64,000 bases of DNA from Lentisphaerota bacterium (GTDB lineage Bacteria; Verrucomicrobiota; Kiritimatiellia; CAIQIC01; Lenti-01), in assembly GCA_012514035.1 (NCBI GenBank), contig JAAZBB010000072.1, forward strand, positions 1 through 64,000, written 5' to 3'. The notes beneath the pieces are model-generated. The model had not been told where the DNA came from, ran no database searches, and saw only the letters and a program-made list of their open reading frames with translations. Position numbers and translations under genes: made by a program. Shown in pieces: positions 59,338-64,000 of this stretch (the first letter of the stretch is position 1; each line of letters begins with the position of its first letter).

Positions 59338-60866
59338 GCCCCCAGTCCGTCAGGTTTGAACATTCTCCGCGTCATCCGGACCAGCCCCTGCCGCTCGGTG
59401 GACCTCAGTCCACCGAGCCAGGCGCTGCCGGCCGCCCAGACCGCGGTCCAGGCCGCTGAAACGATCCAGGACCCAGGCCCGAAATGTTGAATCGCACCGG
59501 CGCCGGCGGCCGCCAGCAGCAGCACCACCGCCGCAGGCACCAGTACCGCCCGGGCATACGTGTAAACAGGGATATGCGCTTTCCCGCAAAAATAAAGGAT
59601 GCGCCAACCCAAGGCAGCCAGGTTGACGGCCGCCCGCAGGGCGAGAACCCAGGCAGGACTGGCACCCAGGCGCAACGCGGCATAGGCCAGGGGCAGATTG
59701 CTCAACAGCAGCAGACTGACCACGATCTGGTAGAATCGGATGTTCCCGAAGGCCTGCGCGGACATCCAAAGCGGGCCGGCCAAGGCATCCGTGAGAGCCG
59801 AGACCATGATCAACTGCAGAAAGACCGGGGCATATGGCGGCACCGTGCCCAACCAGGCCTGCAGTACGGGCCGGGCATGGAGGGCGATGGGCAGGGCAAT
59901 CAACAGCAACAGGTAAAAGGAGAATTTGGAGGCCCGGAAAACCAGCGGGAGAAAATGCTCGCGCTCGTCGCGGGCACATAGCTGGACGATCTGGGGATTG
60001 AATGCCGTTTGGAAATTGACCACTAATTGATATACAGCCGTGCTCACCTGGCTGGCGATCCCCATGGCCGCGTTCACCGCCACGCCGCAAAACAGATTGA
60101 TCAACAGGTTGAGGCCTTGCACGTTGCCCATGTTGGCCAGATTGCCCAGCAAACTCCACCCGGAGAATCCGAGAATGGCCCGCAGGAGGGCGCCGTCCTT
60201 CTCCGGGCGGTACCGGGTCGTTTCACACTGCCACCGGCAGTACGCATAATAGACGGCCCAAACCACAGCCGTGACACCGAAGATCAACAGGGCATAGAGG
60301 ACCAGGGCATCTCCCGCCGCGAGCAACAGCGCATAGGCCACCCCCAGGCGCAGGCCCGCCTCGACCAGGCTGGTGTAAGCGTAGAAGGACATGCGCTCGT
60401 ACGCGAGGATGGTGGCGTTGTAGGGCACCCGGACAATCCCGACCACAGTCGTGAGGATGGACAGCTGGTAAACCCAGTTCGCCGCCTCCAGGCGGCCGGC
60501 CGGAATCACCATTTTCGTTTTCAGGAACCACAGGCCTGCCGTTTCCGCCAGCAGAACCACCAGGAACGCCACCCCGAAATGCGCGGAAAGACTGGCGCTG
60601 AACACCCGCGCCATCTGTTGGAAATTGCGGCGTCCCAGTTCAAAATTCAGAAAACGCTGGGTGGCGCTCGACAGGGCAACGTTCAGGAAGGTAAACAGCA
60701 CCACCAGCCCGCCGACCACGCTATAGATGCCGTAATCCTCCACCCCCAGCGCATTCAGGACGATACGCGAAGTGAACAGGGTCACCAGCATGGTGATCCC
60801 CGTGCGGAAATAGAGCAGGAGCGTGTTGCGGGCGATCCGGCGGTTGTTCTCGGACGGCGTGCTCAT
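59334..60866 (-). CDS. Oligosaccharide flippase-like (MOP superfamily) membrane protein
   Basis: 510 residues with about 14 membrane helices. IARNTLLLYFRTGITMLVTLFTSRIVLNALGVEDYGIYSVVGG is the usual N-terminal pair of helices of Wzx/polysaccharide-biosynthesis proteins, and FSGWSLLGNLANMGNVQGLNLLINLF starts the second half. It should move lipid-linked sugar units across the inner membrane for the polymerase next door. The start at ATG 60866 overlaps the DUF362 stop (ATGA); the longer track start does not. Confidence 0.9.
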   Translation of the reverse strand: MSTPSENNRRIARNTLLLYFRTGITMLVTLFTSRIVLNALGVEDYGIYSVVGGLVVLFTFLNVALSSATQRFLNFELGRRNFQQMARVFSASLSAHFGVAFLVVLLAETAGLWFLKTKMVIPAGRLEAANWVYQLSILTTVVGIVRVPYNATILAYERMSFYAYTSLVEAGLRLGVAYALLLAAGDALVLYALLIFGVTAVVWAVYYAYCRWQCETTRYRPEKDGALLRAILGFSGWSLLGNLANMGNVQGLNLLINLFCGVAVNAAMGIASQVSTAVYQLVVNFQTAFNPQIVQLCARDEREHFLPLVFRASKFSFYLLLLIALPIALHARPVLQAWLGTVPPYAPVFLQLIMVSALTDALAGPLWMSAQAFGNIRFYQIVVSLLLLSNLPLAYAALRLGASPAWVLALRAAVNLAALGWRILYFCGKAHIPVYTYARAVLVPAAVVLLLAAAGAGAIQHFGPGSWIVSAAWTAVWAAGSAWLGGLRSTERQGLVRMTRRMFKPDGLGA

Positions 60867-62293
60867 GGGTGCGGACGGGCTTCCACATGCCCCGCCCAGC
60901 CCCGGGGCGCGCGGGCGGGAGGAAAGGGCGGATCGAAGTCGGGCCAAGCCGGGGCCTCCGCGCAGATCCGCCAGCGCATCTCGTCGCAGGCATGGCGCAG
61001 CAGCGGGATCTTGGCGGCGTCGAAGCCGAGCAGGCGGGCGCCGAGGAAATCCCCGACGGCCGGATTGCGGACAGCAAAGACGGCTCCGGTCAGGAGCGGG
61101 TCAGGCGCCAGCGGCCCCTCGCCCTGGCCGGCGACGATCGCGTCCACGATGGAGATTTCCTCGCGCCGGGGCGTTTCCTGCATCCGCCCCTGCCGGTCGG
61201 CATAGAGCAAGGCCCGGTTCAGGTCGAGGCAGGTGCGCCAGATGGTGTCGTTCCCATGCCAGCTCCCCTCGATCTGGGCAGTGGAATCGCGGCGCCGCCG
61301 CTGCACCATCTGCCGCCACGCCACCCGCTCGAACAGCCGGTACAGCCGCGGGCAACCCCGCAAATGGCCGTTGGCGAAATCCAGCAGATGCTCCGCCAGC
61401 GACAGCTTCCAATGGGCATGGGCGTAATCATCGCCCGTCCCGCGGTCCGCCGCGCCCTTGCGATGGTGCGGCAGGAATTCCTTGTTGCCGTTGATCCCGA
61501 TCAGGTTTTTCAGGCAGCAGGTGATACCCGTTTTTTTATGCGCCTTGAGCTTGGGCACGTTCACGACCAGATCGGCCTCCAGAATCTCGCGGGCGATCAA
61601 ATAGCGGTGCCGCCCCGGCCGGTGATGGGGCCGCATTTTCCGCGGATCGTAGACCGTCACCCGGAATTTCTTCCAGTCCCTGGAGATCGGCTCCAGCAAG
61701 CTGTCCGGTCCCAGATCAACCAGAACATAGTGCGGCGCAGGCCGCAATTCCTCGACCACGCGCTTGAGGCCGCCGTTGTCCCGCATCACTGTCCGGCGGA
61801 AGTCTTCGACCGCCAGGGGCAGACCGCGCTCCTGGAATTCCCTGATGACCGCGCGCAATCCGCCGAAATCCAAAAGCTGCCGGAAATCGCATCCCTGCAA
61901 TGGAGCGTCGCCCAGCACGACTTGAGAGGGTTGGGTCAAGAATACATATTCCAGCACCGCTCGCAGCACGGACGGGTGGGTGATCATGCAATCCATGCCC
62001 CCTGCCCCCTCGTTGCGATGCAGCACCCAGTTGGGCTTGACCACGATTCGGCCGCCCGGCTTCACCAGATCGCCCAGCGGATTCCATTGCGGCGTGCCGA
62101 AGCGTCCCGCATCCAGCCCCAGGTCCCGCAGCGCGCCGCGCACAAGGGCGAATACTGGATTGGGGACGGAGCCAACGGGCAGGTCCGGAAATTCCGGAAA
62201 ACCCTCGTCCGGAGCAAACGGTGCGGCCCCGAGCAGAGGATATACGGCCGGCCCGTTCAGCCGGCGCAGCCCCCATGCCGCGGAATGGATCAT
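60863..62293 (-). CDS. DUF362 domain protein, first gene of the polysaccharide arm
   Basis: 476 residues. RIVVKPNWVLHRNEGAGGMDCMITHPSVLRAVLEYV is the DUF362 core (VKPN, then the T-x-P-x-x-L helix); EADLVVNVPKLKAHKKTGITCCLKNLIGINGNKEFLPHHRKG is its second block. No Cys cluster for an iron-sulfur centre is obvious, unlike some DUF362 proteins. Its role is unknown, but it is coupled to the flippase gene and thus likely belongs to surface polysaccharide assembly. I place the start at ATG 62293 (GGAG 3 nt upstream), because the earlier ATG 62326 lies inside a heptamer repeat. Confidence 0.82.
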   Translation of the reverse strand: MIHSAAWGLRRLNGPAVYPLLGAAPFAPDEGFPEFPDLPVGSVPNPVFALVRGALRDLGLDAGRFGTPQWNPLGDLVKPGGRIVVKPNWVLHRNEGAGGMDCMITHPSVLRAVLEYVFLTQPSQVVLGDAPLQGCDFRQLLDFGGLRAVIREFQERGLPLAVEDFRRTVMRDNGGLKRVVEELRPAPHYVLVDLGPDSLLEPISRDWKKFRVTVYDPRKMRPHHRPGRHRYLIAREILEADLVVNVPKLKAHKKTGITCCLKNLIGINGNKEFLPHHRKGAADRGTGDDYAHAHWKLSLAEHLLDFANGHLRGCPRLYRLFERVAWRQMVQRRRRDSTAQIEGSWHGNDTIWRTCLDLNRALLYADRQGRMQETPRREEISIVDAIVAGQGEGPLAPDPLLTGAVFAVRNPAVGDFLGARLLGFDAAKIPLLRHACDEMRWRICAEAPAWPDFDPPFPPARAPRGWAGHVEARPHP

Positions 62294-62311
62294 CGTCTCC
62301 AAAGCCTGTCC

Positions 62312-62346
62312 TTTGACACCTGACATCTGGCTTCTGACCTCTGACT
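62312..62346. repeat. Five tandem heptamers, consensus TCTGACN
   Basis: TTTGACA, CCTGACA, TCTGGCT, TCTGACC, TCTGACT in a row, at the gap between rsmE and the DUF362 gene. They also span an alternative start codon of the latter. Confidence 0.7.
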
Positions 62347-63085
62347 ACCGCATCCAAGCATACTGCAAGGCCGACAGGATAAAAAGCGCGGCGGTTTCGA
62401 CGCGCAGGACGATCGGGCCGAACGTGACGGGCTGTACGCCGGCGGAGAGCATCGCCTCGACCTCGGCGGGGCTGAAATCGCCTTCAGGGCCGATGAACAT
62501 GGCCACCTGCGGGCAGTTTTCGTTGCGCAGACGGCCGAAGAGTTCCGGCAGGGGCACGGCGTCCGCCTGCAGAGCGCCAAAACAGGCCGCTCCCGGAACG
62601 CCCGCCAGGGCGGCCAGAATCTCCGGCAGTGTCCGCGCCGGCAAGATGCGCGGCAGCCACGGATTCCCGCTCTGCTTGCAGGCGGAGAGCGCGATGGCCT
62701 GCCATCGCGCTGCTTTCCGGCCGGCATCGCCGGGCCGGATCTGGACCACCGCATGATCGGTCTGCAGCGGCCAGATGTCATGCACCCCCAGTTCGACGGC
62801 CTTCTGGATCAACCAATCCATCTGCTGTTCGCGAACCAGGGCCTGGATCAAAATCCGGCGCGGAACGAATGGCGCCACCGCAAGGCGCGACAGGATCCGG
62901 ATGGTCGTCCGGCTTTTGTGAGGCGCCACCACCTCGGCCTCGCCTGCGGTCCCTTTCCCGTCCAAGACACCGATGCGGTCGCCCGTCCGGGCGCGCCGCA
63001 CGGCGGCCAGGTGTTTCGATTCGGCCTCGTCCAGTTCCACCGGGCCGTCGCGCCACCGTTCGGCCGGCAAATAGCATCGAATCAT
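62345..63085 (-). CDS. rsmE: 16S rRNA (uracil1498-N3)-methyltransferase
   Basis: 246 residues of the SPOUT class. The N-terminal PUA-like part (MIRCYLPAERW, ESKHLAAVRRARTGDRIGVLDGKG) is followed by the knotted domain with LVREQQMDWLIQKAVELGV, MFIGPEGDFSPAEVEAM and VLRVETAALFILSALQYAW, the diagnostic GPEGG/F-type and LR-x-ETA blocks. ATG 63085 has GGAGGAA upstream, and the 50 extra residues of the track entry are unlikely. It runs on the same strand as the outer membrane protein, with a hairpin between them. Confidence 0.95.
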   Translation of the reverse strand: MIRCYLPAERWRDGPVELDEAESKHLAAVRRARTGDRIGVLDGKGTAGEAEVVAPHKSRTTIRILSRLAVAPFVPRRILIQALVREQQMDWLIQKAVELGVHDIWPLQTDHAVVQIRPGDAGRKAARWQAIALSACKQSGNPWLPRILPARTLPEILAALAGVPGAACFGALQADAVPLPELFGRLRNENCPQVAMFIGPEGDFSPAEVEAMLSAGVQPVTFGPIVLRVETAALFILSALQYAWMR

Positions 63086-63111
63086 GGAACCATTCCTCCG
63101 GAAAACGACAG

Positions 63112-63139
63112 CGGCACGTTCGCGTCCGCGAACGTGCCG
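63112..63139 (-). terminator. 13-bp GC-rich hairpin between the outer membrane protein gene and rsmE
   Basis: CGGCACGTTCGCG-TC-CGCGAACGTGCCG forms a perfect stem with a tiny loop. On the minus strand it is followed by CTGTCGTTTTCC, only a weak U-run, so it may stop or just slow transcription, or protect the upstream mRNA 3' end. Confidence 0.5.
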
Positions 63140-63179
63140 TGCGCCTGGCCGGTCTTCATCCCGACCGTCTCGGCACTTC

Positions 63180-63821
63180 CTAGAACAGGAATTTCGCGCC
63201 GAGGCGAAGATAGGCGCCGCGGAACGAGGTGTCACGCGTGGACCGGCCGGCGTACTCCGTGTCGGCCTTCATGACGTCGGTTTGATAGCCGATGCCGCCG
63301 AGCACATAGAGGTTTTCCCCCACCATGTACTCGTAATCGGCGCCGATGTTCCACAACAGGGCGTTGTCAATGTCCACGTCCTGTCGGCGCTGCACGCCTT
63401 CCTCGGAATTGAAGACGCTGACGCTGGAGTCCACGAACACGTACTGCAGACCGGTCTCGACCACCAGGTTCCAGTTGTCCCAGTCGATCACATTGAAGCA
63501 CACCGAGGCTCCGAGGGGGATCAGGAGCGCATCGCCGTCGTAGTCCTGCAGCGCGCGGTATTTGTAGGCGTTGGATCCGTCATCCACCTGCCACTGGGCC
63601 AGGCCCAGGCTGACCCCCACGCCCCACGGAAAGCTGAACCATTCCCGATAGGAAACGACTGCGCCGAACGCGTTTTCGAACAGATCGAAATCCCCGTCGC
63701 CGGGGAACCAGTACTGGCCCTGCACGGTCAATTCGCCGGGATCCTCGCTGATCATGCCGCCGAATGCCGCCCCCGCGCCCACCAGGGCCGCGCACACCAT
63801 CAAAATTGCCTTCTTCATCAT
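63180..63821 (-). CDS. Outer membrane beta-barrel-like protein
   Basis: 213 residues with a signal peptide (MMKKAILMVCAALVGAGAAFG). The mature part alternates strand-like stretches: LTVQGQYWFPGD, AFGAVVSYREWF, WGVGVSLGLAQWQV, WNLVVETGLQYVFV, NLYVLGGIGYQTDV, GAYLRLGAKFLF, the last ending in phenylalanine as barrel proteins normally do. About eight strands, so an OmpA- or OmpW-like barrel without a known enzyme motif. AGGAGAGAGG precedes the ATG. Confidence 0.75.
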   Translation of the reverse strand: MMKKAILMVCAALVGAGAAFGGMISEDPGELTVQGQYWFPGDGDFDLFENAFGAVVSYREWFSFPWGVGVSLGLAQWQVDDGSNAYKYRALQDYDGDALLIPLGASVCFNVIDWDNWNLVVETGLQYVFVDSSVSVFNSEEGVQRRQDVDIDNALLWNIGADYEYMVGENLYVLGGIGYQTDVMKADTEYAGRSTRDTSFRGAYLRLGAKFLF

Positions 63822-63905
63822 TTACCCTCTCTCCTTTGCAGGTTTCGGAACGCAGGAAATCTACCCCATCCGGCCCGGTCTTGTAAAGTGCGCGGAAGAA
63901 GACGG

Positions 63906-64000
63906 CTACCGGACGGTTCCGACGCGGATCTTGAGGTCCTGGCGCCGTTCGAGGCGCTCCTTGGCGCCGTCCTTGATCCAGAGGATGCGGTCGGAGGTGG
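63906..64000 (-). CDS. ABC transporter ATP-binding protein, C-terminus only (partial)
   Basis: Not in the ORF track. Reading minus from the window edge gives TSDRILWIKDGAKERLERRQ then DLKIRVGTVR and a TAG stop (complement of 63906-63908). The DRILWIKDG run is the tail end of LolD/MacB-type ATPase domains ('ADRILxLxDG'), with an extra 20 residues at the end. Only about 31 residues are visible, so partners and Walker motifs are outside the window. Confidence 0.5.
   Translation of the reverse strand, partial: TSDRILWIKDGAKERLERRQDLKIRVGTVR

Overview
This is a GC-rich bacterial window with tightly packed genes and many 4-nt stop/start overlaps. Gene content suggests a Gram-negative member of the PVC group (Verrucomicrobiota/Kiritimatiellota-like). 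The hints are a secreted protein made of PVC-style repeats, a GEVED-repeat exoprotein, an RNase HIII, a Mla-type lipid transport operon, alpha-2-macroglobulin with PBP1C, and clustered TTTTCCACAC-TGGAAAA palindromes. That placement is inference; no rRNA or tRNA gene was seen.

Layout. 1-3.4 kb: the 5' part of cutA, a PiT phosphate transporter, a gene-poor 0.75-kb stretch with an AT-rich palindrome and a long inverted repeat, and a secreted protein of unknown role. 3.6-8.4 kb (minus): a four-gene Gld-like ABC operon (ATPase, permease, GldG-like auxiliary protein, DUF4340 protein). 8.7-9.4 kb: a frameshifted SUMF1/FGE-type relic. 9.6-14.7 kb: a CPA2 antiporter, divergent from a polyprenyl synthase-flavodoxin-'DADDTA' lipoprotein set that may handle an isoprenoid. 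14.7-21.6 kb (minus): tsaB, panD, a dihydropyrimidinase, then a repeat-rich WPLW protein leading mlaE-mlaF-mlaD and a small membrane protein. 21.9-26.2 kb: a hypoxanthine-type DNA glycosylase with secreted MsrB, then cdaA-cdaR (c-di-AMP synthesis) with TPR and YdjY-domain proteins. 26.2-30.5 kb (minus): a three-repeat secreted protein, trmB, a secreted protein, an FAH-family hydrolase and rnhC. 30.5-33.6 kb: a BON lipoprotein and two tandem paralogous lipoproteins that look like inactive C39-type peptidases with TPR tails. 33.74-33.95 kb: an orphan small RNA gene with a canonical promoter and a strong terminator. 34-38 kb: a nucleotidyltransferase, PPK2, PBP1C. 38.3-44 kb: a HAAS-alpha-2-macroglobulin fusion co-transcribed with a PadR regulator that has its own palindromic operator. 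44.3-49.3 kb: the GEVED exoprotein and a CNT nucleoside transporter. 49.6-62.3 kb: a surface polysaccharide locus with two convergent arms: FkbM methyltransferase and three glycosyltransferases on plus; DUF362, flippase, pyruvyltransferase, polymerase/ligase and two glycosyltransferases on minus. 62.3-64 kb: rsmE, an outer membrane barrel protein, and the C-terminus of an ABC ATPase.

Most novel signals: (a) two arrays of a 19-bp palindrome repeated at about 31-bp steps, roughly three helical turns; (b) the sensor-like HAAS domain fused to alpha-2-macroglobulin next to PadR; (c) the orphan sRNA; (d) the WPLW-repeat protein heading a mla operon; (e) a class II terpene-cyclase motif in a lipoprotein beside a polyprenyl synthase; (f) the paired pseudo-peptidases.

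Limits: everything was read by eye. Start codons are often ambiguous and are discussed per gene.
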